Assembly: GCA_000349905.1 (NCBI GenBank)
Contig: KB722756.1
Span: 331,145 to 395,144, forward strand
Direction of reading: 5' to 3'
Source: Volvariella volvacea V23
Lineage: Eukaryota > Basidiomycota > Agaricomycetes > Agaricales > Pluteaceae
DNA length: 64,000 bases
Shown here: positions 27,069-38,595 of the stretch, one piece after another
How the letters are laid out: each line of letters begins with the position of its first letter
Position numbering within the stretch: the first letter of the stretch is position 1
Notes under the pieces: generated by a model
What the model was told of the DNA's origin: nothing
Seen by the model: only the letters and a program-made list of their open reading frames with translations
Databases searched by the model: none
Translations under genes and position numbers: made by a program

Positions 27069-27279
27069 CGGGATGTCCACAGCAGTTTGGTCGAGTTCCT
27101 GTACCTGCTGTGAAGTGGCAACTGAGTTTGAAGCGGTGAACGCCACAGTCCCATTCATGTGCCTTCTCACGATTTTCCACACGCCCAATGTGGTCCCACA
27201 CGACCACTCAAGGATTTCCCCATGCCCCACCGGATGTGCCGCAGGGCTCCTGATTTGTCTTGACCACCACCGTCAAGTT

Positions 27280-28178
27280 ATGCCAGCCGTAAAAACGCAC
27301 ACCTGGATATCGCTTTGGTTCTTGTTGACTGTTCCGATCATCGCTTGGGATGCTGGGTATTGCTTCCTGCGGTATGTCATCCATCTTTTTCGAGGACAGG
27401 GATGGGGAAGAAACTAATCTAGTTTTGTCTAGCCCACGTTCGATGAAGGTGATGGCTATTCCTGCCTTTTTGGCTTGTTCCATAACGCAATGTGTCTTTA
27501 GGGTGGGGACCTTCACTGGATCTGGAAACCGTACGCGTTGTATCAAGAGGTGCGGATTCATTCTTCGTAATCAGCTCTATCGGCAACTTGATGTTAAAAT
27601 CCATCCCAGGTTGACTACGTTAGTTCAAAACCCTACACGTCATTGGAGATTAGCAGTTGATGACTTGGCATCATTCAGGTTTATGGTCTTCCGTCATACG
27701 AGTCTGGGGATGGATTTACCAATGCTCAATGTATGTCCACTTCCTTTTGAATCTTCCAATCACAATGACAGCGTCCACTGCTAGCTTTTATGAATGTAGT
27801 TGAAACCCTGTTGAACATCACCTATCTCTACCTTGCACATGTTGCCATCCGCCCCTACGCACCCCTCATTGGCTTCGCCTCCGCCGCCATGACACTCAGC
27901 AAAACCTTGTTGTACTGGATACAAGAATACTTTTGCGGTTTCTGTGCAATTGGACACAATACCGCTTGGGATCTATTCTGGTTGTGGATTCTACCCAATG
28001 GGTGAGTTACCATCGTCAAGTTACTCTTACGACATCGTTGCTGACAGTCTCCGCTCTTGCTAGTCTTTGGATTGTTTTTCCCGCCTTCATCGTAAGGCAG
28101 CTTGGCAAGGATTTGGTAGACACGCTCAACTTTGCCGCCAAGGCCTCATCCAAGGTAGCGCAGAACAAGAAGCACTAG
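27280..28178 (+). CDS. EBP/EXPERA-like multi-spanning membrane protein, about 180 aa
   Basis: A small integral membrane protein resembling the emopamil-binding-protein (EXPERA) fold, whose members sit in the ER and include sterol isomerases and sterol-binding proteins. The spliced reading starts MPAVKTHTWISLWFLLTV at 27280, passes through short exons (PRSMK; GGDLHWIWKPYALYQE; VDY; VYGLPSYESGDGFTNAQ) and joins a long exon beginning in the frame FMNVVETLLNITYLYLAH. The last exon starts at the LWIVFP block and ends in QNKKH. Four hydrophobic segments are visible. The segment TLLYWIQEYFCGF...NGLWIVFP aligns in pattern with the last two helices of human EBP, including the Asn-x-x-Trp pair. The family call rests on that pattern and on topology. 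Isomerase activity is not shown, and the protein may be an uncharacterised fungal branch. Confidence 0.7.
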
Positions 28179-28449
28179 GAGTGTGCTGTATATCTATTAC
28201 TAGTCAGTAACTAGTCAATTTACGAGGATATCTTTGATTTTACAAGACCACAAGGCGCAGATGAAATATGCGTAAGTAGATGTTGCGGGGAACTACCCAG
28301 GCTCGCTTAACGGCATTGAACGCCGGTACCTCCTCGCACGCTAAAGTTGCTAGCGAGTATGTGTTTCGACCAACAGCCCTAATTTTATGCTTCTACTGTG
28401 GACTACAACACCGCCGTTGTCGTCAACAGCTTCTCTGTACCCATAAACC

Positions 28450-29910
28450 ATGACTGTAGCACTTCAGTCACCACCGCTCTTTTCAACTTCCTACTTTACA
28501 CCCCCTACTCATAGTAATACTAGTATGCTCTACCCAGAGCTAATAGACCAAGTCATAGACCACTGCCATGCGGATCCTCGAACCCTCCGAACATGCAGCC
28601 TGGTCAACAAAACTTGGCTCCCATCTGCCCGCTTCCACCTCTTCTCCCACATCCGTCTCCTTGAATCCAACTACCAAACCTTCATACAGCTCTTAACATC
28701 CTCCACGAGCTCAACCCTCCCTTTATACATCCAATCCATCGAGGTCTTCCACGACCACTCCCAAGGCCCAAACTCGGAATGGCTAAGCAAGATAATCCCG
28801 TTCTTGACGCATTTCCCAAAGATATCCATCTCCGCGGTGGAGATTTCAATCGCAGACGCGAGACTTTCGGGACGGTCGAGGGAGGCGTTGGAGGTTGGAC
28901 CTGGGTTTAGAGACCTGGCAGAGCTGAAGCTTGTAGACGTGCACTTCAACAGGTTCGAAGAAGTGAGGGAGCTGATTTGCTCGTTCCCCGTTTTGAGGAA
29001 ACTGTCGCTGGACGGTGTGTGGAACGAGTTTGATGCCGAACGGGACTCGGACCCATTGGGCAGTTGGGGCGCCCAGGCTGGTGCACAACACCACCATCAC
29101 CAGCATCAACACGTTCATCCACAGCACCACAATCACTTTGGCCGTCATGACAAACCCCCAGCGACGCGTCTTACGTCCTCCCAAGAACCAATCGGCCTTG
29201 GCTTACCCCCATCAAACCTCCCGCGACCGGCAAAAACGCTACGCGAGGTCGAACTGGCAACATGTCGCACTCACGACGTGTTGGGCTGGTTCCTAATGCT
29301 CGACCCCGTGCCCGTGTTCCCCATCTTGCGGCTGGGCCACATCATCATCGACGAACTCCCAATCGTCAAGGAGTATCTGCGCGTTTCGGCTGAGGCGCTG
29401 GAGCATTTGACGTTGCAACCTGAGCGGGAAGTTCAAGGTGTGTACCACCCTTCTTTCCATTTTTTTCCGACTACTCCAAGTGCGGCGTTGGCATGCTGAT
29501 GACCCTGTTCGCTTTTATTCAAACCCACTTTAGAGCGTTTTACAGAAGTGGACCTCTCAAACGCAACGTCGCTTCAATCTCTAACCCTCGATGGCGTATT
29601 CTGCAGCTTGGACACGACAATCTTCTCCTCCATCCTCTCTCAAGTGCCTTTTCGCTCAAGCCCGAGCTCAGGTTCGGGCTCGGGTCTCCGACGCGTTACC
29701 CTAGCCTCCTGCATGGGCACCCGTCCCCCAAACCACGCCGCAGATTGGACATCCGTAGACACTGCTCTCACGAGGCACATTAATCTCGAGAGGGTGGTTG
29801 TCACATCCAAGTTGGTTGGGACGGCAGATGAACCGAAGCTGGAGAAGATGGAGAAGAGAGCTCCCGGGATTGTGGAAGTTTGCACGCATAAGAGGCCGTT
29901 GTTCTGTTGA
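28450..29910 (+). CDS. F-box-like protein with His-rich insert, 454 aa, two exons
   Basis: Exons 28450-29437 and 29534-29910 total 1365 nt in frame. The N-terminal part, LYPELIDQVIDHCHADPRTL then RTCSLVNKTWLPSARFHLFS, is the F-box-like pattern common in Agaricomycetes. The remainder has leucine-rich-repeat-like segments (LAELKLVDVHFNRFEEVREL, LRKLSLDGVW, LQSLTLDGVF). F-box proteins recruit substrates to SCF ubiquitin ligases. The target here is unknown. A His/Gln-rich insert (HHHHQHQHVHPQHHNH) at about residues 214-229 interrupts the repeat region. An in-frame Met at the F-box itself (MLYPEL, residue 26) is an alternative start. Confidence 0.8.
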
Positions 29911-31547
29911 TTGGCTTGATCAATATGCTTCGTTTTGGCGTTTGGTTTCTTGGTTTCCTGGTTTTTAAATTATACCCCTATCCATCCCACCAGAACCTGG
30001 TCATTTGACGAGTGCTATGGACGCATATACACCTCCAGCGGACATTGGTTGATTTTTTTGGATTTCTTGTGGATTTTCCCTTTTCTCTTCCTCCCCTTTT
30101 GGCTCTTTGGTCGCTATCGCGTTTGCTTTCTTTTCGTACATGTTCCTGCTTGCTTTCGGGTTCCTTTCATAGTCTCCTATATTCCCATCTACACTATGCC
30201 TAATCTCCCCGCACGCATCCACATCGACACCATGTTAATTCATCATCTAATCATTCATGCCTTTACATGCACACCTTTAATGTCTATGCATATAGGGATC
30301 TTTATACCCCGCATTAGCATTAGGACTTGACCATCCTGCTAGCGCTTCTAGTCATCAGTTAGTACTAATACCTTCGAATCCGCCCCGAGTCTTACACTAA
30401 CACCGGGACCAATACCCCCACGCTTGCCCATAGTAGTAGCTCGAACTATCATCACAGCTTTATTGAAGCTTTGACTTTACGGTTACGATGTACATATACT
30501 TTGAGCGCATGGGTCCTACTCGCACTACCGGCATTGACACCGAGACCGACACCGGGTACGCCACTGCTTGCAGTGTTCCCGCGTCAAGGCTTCAAGCTTC
30601 AAGCCTCCTGGCACGCTCTGAGTCACGTTCTCAGACCGCTCCCTAGGACCCTTCTCTGAAAGTGCCGCGATCGCCAAGTGTGTGCGCGATGCCAAAGCGC
30701 TTTCAAAGAAGATACTATGGTGGTCGCGAGTGAGCGGTTCCCTTTTTGCCAATACCAGGGGGGACTTGCCAACATCGACTCACCCGAACATGGCTGGGCA
30801 TACATGATGGTGCATGCGTGAGATGTGAAGGCGCTCTCAAGCACTGGTAGTGCAAGGGGAGTTGTGCTGCATTCGACCCGGGCTGGATTAGTACACACTC
30901 AAGTCCAGAGGGGAAATTCCTTAGGGCTTGGTGGCGTACTGGTCGCCCACATCGAGCGTCAGTGGGCGGGATCAACTGGAATTCCCGCTCAGTAACTGCC
31001 AGTGAGTACTGGTCACTGGAGCAGTAGACAAGAGTCGGACCCGGCTTTTTACCAGGGGATTCAGGGATGAGGTGGCGGTGAGCAGCTTGAAGGGTATGCA
31101 CACAACTGAGATCACGAGCAGGTCTTTATACCCAACTTCTTTCGCTACCTCCGTCTTACTCAGGCCGCTTCTTTGCTAAATTCGACTGTTCACCTTTGGT
31201 ATTCAAGTTGGCCAGTGGTGTGCATCACTTCACGAAGTTGTTGCGAATGGGAATTGGTCGAGCACATGGATGCTCAAGCGCTCGAGGATAGGCTTCCCAA
31301 ATCTGTTTCAGTTATGGTGAATTGATAGACGAAATGCATGAAGCGGGAGTTCGCTCTGGCTAGCATACATAGACGATGCAACTTCTGCATCCGTGGAACG
31401 CTGGTGTCATGCCTTGGCTCCAGGATCATGTCAGAGCAGAATGGAACAAGTACCTGATGAAATACTAGAACACGGCTCGAAGCAAGCTGGCACAGTCATA
31501 ATGGGTCCAAGGTGGGTGGATATACGATGTAAATGATAGAATAAGTT
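29911..31547. other. Intergenic region, no gene seen
   Basis: This 1.6-kb stretch lies between the F-box gene and the family array. It begins with the pyrimidine-rich 3' flank of the F-box gene. An imperfect palindrome, AGGCTTCAAGCTTCAAGCCT, lies at about 30591-30610. Short ORFs on both strands show no family resemblance. Confidence 0.5.
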
Positions 31548-32500
31548 CATGGCTGCATACCTGCCATCATCCGCTCCCTCTCCACCTTTGCGAAAACGTC
31601 ATTACCACCCATTGCACCTAGCACCCAATCATCATGCCATCCGCTGCATCCCTCAAGAACGCCAGGTCCTAGGAGCACCACTCTATCCTCCGGCACTTCT
31701 TCCGCGCCCCCACCTGCAGTTAATCACCTTCTAGTCTTTGGCAACTGTTCTTCGAGGTTGTGCAATATTGATTGCGAAAAGTTTGAATTACATACTATCA
31801 GTACCTCCAGCGCTTCGCGTTCCTCTAGGATCTTTTTGTATAAATTCCATGGGAAAGGCGTAGTTAACGCATAAAGACTTCAGATGCTTCAGGCATGCAA
31901 GGTTGTTTCCGACCTCCCAATCGCCCAGCTCATCCGGTGTATCGAGTAGGCTCAGGCGCGTGAGGTACCTCAGAATTTCGTGATTAAAATCCGTTGACCG
32001 GGGAGTGGGAAAAGATCGGATAAACAGACTTCAAGACGTGCCAGACCGCCGAGCGATACGGTGCGATGGGGGGAATGAATTATAGAGGATATATCGGAGT
32101 GTATGGTCTCTGGAAATTCCCATAAACAGAGATTTTGAAGATTGTAGCATTCAAGCAGAGAGAATCTCTGGTTGTTGTCCAAGGTCGCTGAACTTCCGTT
32201 GTCCCAAAACAGGTGTCGGACGTGGTGCATCTGTGACCTCGATGGATAACGTCTATCACAAAAGTGGGCATCCAGATCGCGGAAAGGCTCATAGTCATCG
32301 CCACCATGAATGACAACAATCTCGGAAAGGATAGATTCGAGCCTATATATAGATTAACAGCAGCGTAAGAACACTTTGGGCGACGCAGATGTGCCGGATT
32401 TTTCATCCTCACCAGTTATATACACGGCGAGCGACTCGCATAAACACAGGTGTAGATCTCCTCTGATCGCGTGCAGCAATCTCAAATATGACACGCTCCA
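31548..32500 (-). pseudogene. Array copy 1, frameshifted pseudogene
   Basis: Exon 1 reads RVPQELERVIFEIAA...VARRVYNW with a good GTGAGG donor. No in-frame ATG precedes it: the expected start region reads as Thr-Cys, and a stop lies upstream. Exon 2 begins LESILSEIVVIHGGDDYEPF and runs through HSPHRTVSLGGLARLEV. At about 31975 the frame shifts (DFNHEIL is found in another frame). A second shift follows after NYAFPMEF. A still recognisable tail VPEDRVVLLG...WVLGAMGGNDVFAKVERERM ends near 31550. The gene is dead as read, barring sequence errors. Confidence 0.85.
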
Positions 32501-32734
32501 GTTCCTGCGGGACTCGTGGCTCGCACGTCAGAGATGCAGGGTTCGTTCAGGTTGGGAGGAAGTGGAAAGTCTGCATCGGGCCGGGCGGGCGATCAGCTGT
32601 AAATGTATGCAATTCGTTCACAAGACAGAGTCCATAATAACCTGTAGACAAACTCTTCAACAGAAAGCCATGACTACTGCCGGTAATCAATAGCTAGCGA
32701 GGTCGCTGAAACCATTATTTGACCGTATACTACT

Positions 32735-33757
32735 CTAGAAATTTTTAGATTCCAAGAATGGATCCATAAGATCAAATGTCTTCTTTACCCGTCTCTCTGC
32801 CACTATCTTCTCTCCCCTCGCCCAAAGGTCCTCAGCGCCCAATGCCCCTCTGACCCAGTCGCCATCCCAGCAGTGATTTGCTTCATATAACTCGTCACGA
32901 GTAACAAACACGACCCTGTCCTCTGGCACCTCTTCTATTGTCCCGTCCGGTCTTATCTTCCTCCTCGTCTTCGGCACGTCCTCCAAAAAAGGAATGTCTT
33001 CTTCGTCACCCACAAAGAGAACAATGATTAGTTCCAGGGATTCGCACTCCTCCAAGCACTTGCTGATAATATCGGGGAAAAAGTCTGCAAACGTTAAACA
33101 CCGCAATTTCTTCAGCTGTCCATAGTTATTTCCTTCCTCCCACCAGGGCATTCCATAAGAGTAGGAATCCAACACCTCTAGGTGTGTAAGATCCTGGAGG
33201 ACCTCGTGACTGAAGTCGACCTCCCCTTCGAATAAATCTGATAACGGGATCCAGAGGCGAGTGAGACCACGAGGCGATACGGTACGCTGAGGTGAGTGAA
33301 TGATTGATGATAATTGGGTCAGTGTGTCCGGTAAAAGATCTTCCCCAAGTGCGAGGTTCTGGAGGTTGAAATATTGAACCAACAGGTTTTCGTGACCTTC
33401 TTGCAGCATGTTTCCCAAAACCGCTTTCAGCTGTTTCACATAGCGTGCTTGCGGACCAGATGGCAGGACCCCACTGTAGCCATACTTTGCATCCTCATCA
33501 CAATTGCACTCGGTGTGATCGCCGTATAGAAGTACGATCTCGAAAGCTATATCTTCTAACCTTACGATGGTCTTTATGTTATCACTTGCTACGAGTGACA
33601 ATAAATCTAACATCGCTTACCATAATCGCACTCGATGGGCAACTCGTCTCAGTGCAGGTATGTCGCATCTTTTATTGTAAGCTGCCATTCTGAATATAAT
33701 TTGTTCGAGCTCTGATGGGAGTCGTGATCCGTTAGGAAACATTACGACCCGAGTCAT
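32735..33757 (-). CDS. Array copy 2, intact family protein, 320 aa
   Basis: Exons 33757-33621 and 33560-32735 total 963 nt in frame. Exon 1 is MTRVVMFPNGSRLPSELEQI...VAHRVRLW. Exon 2 continues LEDIAFEIVLLYGD. It carries family blocks HSPQRTVSPRGLTRLW, HEVLQDLTHLEVLDS, EEGNNYGQLKKLRCLTF, a CLEECESLELIIVL segment and WVRGALGAEDLWARGEKIV near the C-terminus. The pattern of short hydrophobic strands and helices after an F-box-like N-terminus suggests a repeat-fold protein. There is no signal peptide, membrane segment or catalytic motif, and no function is known to me. It is the most divergent of the intact copies. Confidence 0.8.
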
Positions 33758-34331
33758 TGTTCTTCAAAATGAAGTCCAAGAGAGTGCTGCCTGGGGTAAC
33801 GCGAGTGTATGTCCCGTCTCGGTTGTTTGCAGTTCAACCAGGCAGAGAAGGCAACAGTGCTAGTGTCGTCAGAATGGAACAAAAGGTGGCGTGTTCTGTG
33901 AAACTTACTACTAGTTGAGCCGATTAGCACGGGCAGGAGCAAGAATTAAGCTATTGAGGACCTAGTCAAGAATGAGTATTAGATTCGGCCATACCTACTC
34001 GTTTATATAGAGCGTATGGGATTGACAGTCATGGAAAGTATTCATTGTGAAAGGGGATGTAAAGGCCCTTATTTCTCTTATTTCCTTTCACATGAGGACG
34101 CCGAAAGGAATACAAGAGTCACGGCAACCAACTTACAAGAGAAAATCATTAGTATTACAACACACCGCGTGGCTTAGTGTCTAAGAGAGGAGGTATACGC
34201 AATTAAAAAACTAATAACTCCGAAATTTCATATTTAAATAATTGTGAAGTGAGAGGAGGGGTGTACGTCCGAATCGTCATAGTACGTGCATGCGATCGTC
34301 AAAGCATCAACTGTTGTTCTCCCTTTGAGCT

Positions 34332-35270
34332 TCATCTTGCCCCTACAATTCGTTTTGCGCTTGTCCACAGGTCGTGCCCTCCCATCGCGCCTCTAATCCA
34401 ATCCTCAAGCCAAGTGTCCACAAATCGAAATATATCGTCGGGTCTAAGTACTACGACCTTGTTCATCAGTGATTCATCTCCCGATCCAACCTCTATCATT
34501 TCCATCAAGCGCTCGGTAAACAAGTCACTTTCTGCTTCGTCAAACGCAAGAATGATAACGACCTCCAGGGATCTACATTCCACTAAACATTTGTGAACGA
34601 CCTCTGCCAGATCTGGAGACATTTCTGTGAATGACAGATATCGCAGGTTCTTCAGGCATGCGTAGTTGTTCCCTTCCTGCCATTCAACCACGTCGCCCAA
34701 GACATCCAAATGTGTGATGTTCTCGAATAACACGTGGTTAAAGTCGACCTGCCCTCCGGGAAACAATTTCCGCAGGAAAGCGCTCAGGCGAAGCAGGCCT
34801 GGGGGTGATACAGTCCGGTGTGGGGATCGGACGGCAAACGATAGTTCTGATAGTAGGGTAGTTGGAGTCTCGCCCCAGTACGCAAGATTTTGGAGGTTAT
34901 GGAATTGAGGCAGCAGCGTAAGGTTCCCATCGGATCGCTGTCCGTCTTCTACCAATAGATTTCTAACACAACGCGCACGATCCGTACAAAGACACTGCGG
35001 GACGTTGTAAAAGTTCCGCTCCTCTGGTTTCGTTTTTATTCGCGATGGAAATACTACGATTTCATAGCGTATGGCTTCTATCCTTAAATTATACAGATGG
35101 TCAATGTGGGAATTCAATTAAACAAGACGTACGCACCAAACTTGAACTCGATGAGCAACTAGCATAAGTACGGGTATACTCTTTCTGTCATTACGGGCAG
35201 CCATCTCGAATATGATACGCTCCAGCTCCTGCGGGAGCAGCGGTTCAATAACTGTGACAGGGGATTCCAT
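34332..35270 (-). CDS. Array copy 3, intact family protein, 294 aa
   Basis: Exons 35270-35137 and 35082-34332 total 885 nt in frame. Exon 1 reads MESPVTVIEPLLPQELERII...VAHRVQVW; the donor is GTGCGT rather than GTGAGT. Exon 2 carries IEAIRYEIVVF, RSPHRTVSPPGLLRLSAFLR, ENITHLDVLGDVVEWQEGNN, YACLKNLRYLSFTEM, CLVECRSLEVVIILAF and WIRGAMGGHDLWTSAKRIV. It is shorter than its sisters because the stretch after IRYEIVVF and the C-terminal tail are reduced. Same family, role unknown. Confidence 0.8.
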
Positions 35271-35506
35271 GAGCAAAAGTCGATGGTGATTGTGGCGGGA
35301 ATCTGATGGTAACGGAAAGCCGTGAGGAAATTTGCCTCGTGCTGGTGCACTCCGAAGGCCGGCGTGGAAACCTATTAAGGCAAAGGAAAGAGTCCCTGGA
35401 TCCGTGATTTGAGGAGCGACTGAGAAACTGGGTAGGGGGCATATATACAGGCACTGTGCAAGTCATATGACACTAGACTTGGGGTTAACGTGTTGATACG
35501 TTGGGC

Positions 35507-36553
35507 CTAGAATAGTTCTCGTACTTTGCGTGCACACCACCATGATGCCTTATCCTGCGTTCGCTTCCGTCTTCTCGCCTGTACAGCCCTCTCTGCTCTT
35601 GCTCGGAGATCTTCGTGTCCCGTTGCACCTCTCAGCCAGTTCTCTACCAAATTGGTCTGGTTCTGGAATATGTCGTCTATCGTAAATACGACCACCCTAT
35701 CTTCTGGAACCTGTCCCGGAGTCCCGTCTGGGTTAACTATCCTCCTCGTGGTGGGCATCTTCTCCATGAAGTATTGGCGTTCGAGCTCCTCGACTACCTG
35801 AACGAGTATCACTTCCAAAGCTTGACACCCTTCCAGACATTTAGTAACGACTGCCTGTAGGGGGGATGGAATCCCTATAAACGACAAATACCGCAGGTTC
35901 TTCAGGCATGCGTAATTGTTCTCCTCTTTCCAGCTAATCACTTCATCAGCCACATCGAGGTGCATGATATCCTTGAACACTTCGTGGTTGAAATCGAAGT
36001 TTTTTCCCGGGAATAACTTCATTAAACTTATGCTGAGATGAAGGAGGCCTTAAGGCGATACGGTACGATGGGGGAAGGAATGATCGATGAAAGGCCGGAA
36101 AGTATGGTCGGCGAAGCACCAATATAAACATAAAGATTTTGTAAGTTATAGAATTGGGAGAGGGTGATCCAGCACCCATTTGCTTGTTCTCCATCTTCCA
36201 TAAATAGGTGACCGGTATGATGCGTTTGTAAACCAGTTGGATGCCGAGGGATATTTTAATAAAAACGTTGTCGGGGTCTTGAACGTGGATCATGTTGTGT
36301 GTGGGAAGAACCGCGATTTCATAGAGCAATAATTTCATCCTGAGGACCAGTAATCAACGTGAGCTTCAAATTAAAAGGATCCAGCCTCAGAACAAGAGAG
36401 TCCAGTAGGCGTTTATTCACCAAATATATACTCGACGGGAGACTTGCATCATGACAAGAATATGCTTCTTCTATCGCGAGCAACCATGTCAAATGTGATT
36501 CGTTCTAATTCTTGTGGTAATCGTGCATCGTCAAGTTGCGCTGCAACCTCCAT
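35507..36553 (-). pseudogene. Array copy 4, pseudogene with two frameshifts and a premature stop
   Basis: Exon 1 starts MEVAAQLDDARLPQELERIT and shifts frame in the segment before VMMQVSRRVYIW. Exon 2 starts MKLLLYEIAVLPTHN and shifts again, so that the family text (LSQFYNLQNLYVYIGASP, then PHRTVSP) lies in another frame. Immediately after PHRTVSP the codon at the position of Arg/Pro in its sisters is TAA. The remaining 171 codons (MKLFPGKNFDFNHEVFKDI to ARKVRELF) are open and well conserved, so decay is recent. Confidence 0.85.
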
Positions 36554-36851
36554 GGTTCAAGTTGAGCGTTGAACGTTGAGCGATGAGTGGTTGATTAAGT
36601 GATTCCGATAGGGGCGGTCGGAGACGATCAGTGTAATCTTTTAGCCATCACTGGTCTCCTAATGTGGCAATTATGGACAGGCCTCCATCCTCTGTACAGC
36701 GTTGGTTTGAAAAATAGATTTGTTGGGAGGGAACCAATAATTCTTGGGTTTGATGCGTTAGAGCAAGATTTAAGGTAAGCGAGACATGAAAATTAGATTA
36801 GAAGATGAAAGCATGCATCAGAGTAGTGACATACACCCACACAGCAATGCC

Positions 36852-36994
36852 CTACCATATTCTCCCTGCAACTGCTTCTCCGGCTCGATAATCTCGTCGC
36901 TCCTTCACGATACTTTCCGCTTTCGCCAGGAGGTCTTCCCCGCCCAATGCACCTCTTGAGGAAGTCGGGGCTCAACGAGACCTGTAGTGTCCAT
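36852..36994 (-). pseudogene. Array copy 5, internal-deletion remnant joining both gene ends
   Basis: The remnant opens with a normal family start, MDTTGLVEPRLPQE, and within the same few bases (AGAGGTG) switches to the C-terminal family block RGALGGEDLLAKAESIVKER, ending GRIW and a stop. Everything between, about 800 bases in intact copies including the intron, is missing. The two parts are in different frames, so no hybrid family protein results. Confidence 0.75.
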
Positions 36995-37099
36995 AGCGAT
37001 CATTTGCAATCGGTATTCCCGTTGATGATCACAGCCAATCAAATCCCAATCAAGCAGCGCTCGAACTGAGATGAATGACCAAAGCCGACGTGGCTATTC

Positions 37100-38595
37100 A
37101 TAATGGAGTGTGTTGGACGCTCAGACAAAGAAAACATGTAGGACCTAGCCTGCGGGCCTCTTCCCGCCGGTTCTCCTCTACAACACCCTCCAAGTATTTT
37201 CATCCCCGACATGAGCCTCGAACCCAGTCATCGACCCAACGGAGCCCCAGCTTATTTACTTTGTTCAAAACCACGACAACTCGATCTTCAGACGGCTTTC
37301 ATCATCCCCATCTGACCTGACCGTCCTCCTGACCTTCGTTAGTCGACGCTCGAAATATATAACTTTTTTGAGATCGACGCAACAGATAAAAATTCCGTCA
37401 AGGCTCCATATCCCTCCGAGCATTGCTTTGTAACTTCTAATGAATCCTCGTCAATTCGCGAATAGGTCGAGCATCTTAGATTCTTCAAGCACGCATAATT
37501 GTATCCCTTTTTCAACTCAACTGTACCGCCCAGTACCTCTAGATGCGTAGAATACTTTAGTTGAACTCGGTGTCTGCATTAGAGAAAAAGTTGAACAACG
37601 ACGTGGAAAGACAAAGCCAACTGTTAGATCACACAACCCAGTGAGGAGAGCGCGCTAGGAATGATAGTGCAACAGTTAGTATGCTGCTTCATAAGGCAAG
37701 GTCTTGAAGGTTGTGGCACTAGGGAGGACCTTCTCCCATTCCGGGTGATCTCCTGCCCCATTAAGATGTGCCTAACACGATAGGCTTAAGGAGCATCAGG
37801 GTATCGTGTTTGGTTCATCCGAATAGGCTTCGAGATTTGCTGGGGAAACGACCACTTCATATAGAATGGGATTTAACATTCAAAAACTAATCAGTCAAGG
37901 CAAGCAGACACTCTGGCGTGCTACTCACCATGGTTGAACTTTGATTGTCCCACTCCCCTCAGTTCTCGACCGAATCTGTTCTCTTCAATGCCTAATTTCT
38001 CTTCTCGAGTCATATTGCGCTGGTCGTATATCACCGCTGCACCAGTATTACGGCCAGTAATTACAGGGCGAGTATTAAGTTAGGGTACTTATTGACACTC
38101 TCCCATATGTAGGAAACCGAGTCCCTAACACTTACCAGTGGAGAGACTACCAATCAACGCCATTATGGGGCCTGCGAAGGAGAGTGAGAATGTGTGAGCC
38201 TGAACCAACAAAATGTCTCAATGTGATACGCTGATATACAGTAACCCGCTTCTTGGTTTGACGGGTTCCGGGAGAGATTTCACGGCGGCATGGTGTTGTT
38301 CAAAATTTCTGGGTGGAAAATGAAGTAGTCGTATAAGAATTTCGTGCCTTTGGAATTTGCATGGTGTCGTGAACTGAATTGAACACTTCATGGCAGTGGA
38401 AACCGAAAGGTAGATTGCTTTAATAGCAACAAAAATATTTTCAATGAATACTGATGCTCACCAAAGTTTTACTCGACGAGCAACTTGAGCGAGCACAAGA
38501 ATGATTCTCCTCTTATTATAAGCTGCATGCTCAAAGATAGTTCGTTCCAGATCCTGCGGAAGCCGGGGTGTGATGAGGAGAGTTGATGCGTTCAT
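37100..38595 (-). pseudogene. Array copy 6, pseudogene with enlarged intron
   Basis: Exon 1 (38595-38462) is intact: MNASTLLITPRLPQDLERTI...VARRVKLW, with a GTGAGC donor. The next family sequence, LNPILYEVVVSPANLEAYSD, starts only near 37876 and lacks a proper AG acceptor, leaving an intron-sized gap of about 585 bases where its sisters have 50-60. Downstream, family text appears in several frames with stops: HLEVLGGTVELKKGYNYACL, KNLRCSTY, WVDDWVRG, VVEENRREEARR. The gap contains a separate small two-exon ORF at 37921-38163. Confidence 0.8.
37921..38163 (-). CDS. Possible 47-aa two-exon ORF inside the enlarged intron of array copy 6
   Basis: Exon 38163-38136 (MALIGSLST, donor GTAAGT) and exon 38036-37921 (acceptor GTGCAG) join in frame to 144 nt. 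The product contains VIYDQRNMTREEKLGIEENR and FGRELRGVGQSKFNHGE. It is charged, has no signal peptide and is not similar to the surrounding family. Canonical splice sites and a clean open frame in an otherwise decayed locus make it a candidate transposed gene fragment or a real microprotein. A further donor at the end (ATGGTGAGT) means it could continue elsewhere. Confidence 0.3.

Larger units (their letters stand above)
23015..27279. other. Gene-poor region containing an inverted repeat
   Basis: No complete gene could be built. Some stretches look coding-like on short scales: the plus strand ending at 25895 with an acidic tail ELEDEDEE, and the minus strand at 24817-25134 and 26025-26222. 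None joins to a recognisable product. The segment also holds the inverted repeat at 26581-26662 / 26987-27068 and, at its right end, the promoter of the EBP-like gene. Confidence 0.4.

Noticed and set aside
26928..27230. 100-codon minus-strand ORF overlapping the right inverted-repeat arm
   Set aside because: Only the repeated part looks exon-like; the rest has no family match, so it is described as a repeat arm rather than a gene.
30591..30610. 20-base imperfect palindrome AGGCTTCAAGCTTCAAGCCT as an operator
   Set aside because: It is a CTTCAAG repeat with two central mismatches, not near a gene start.
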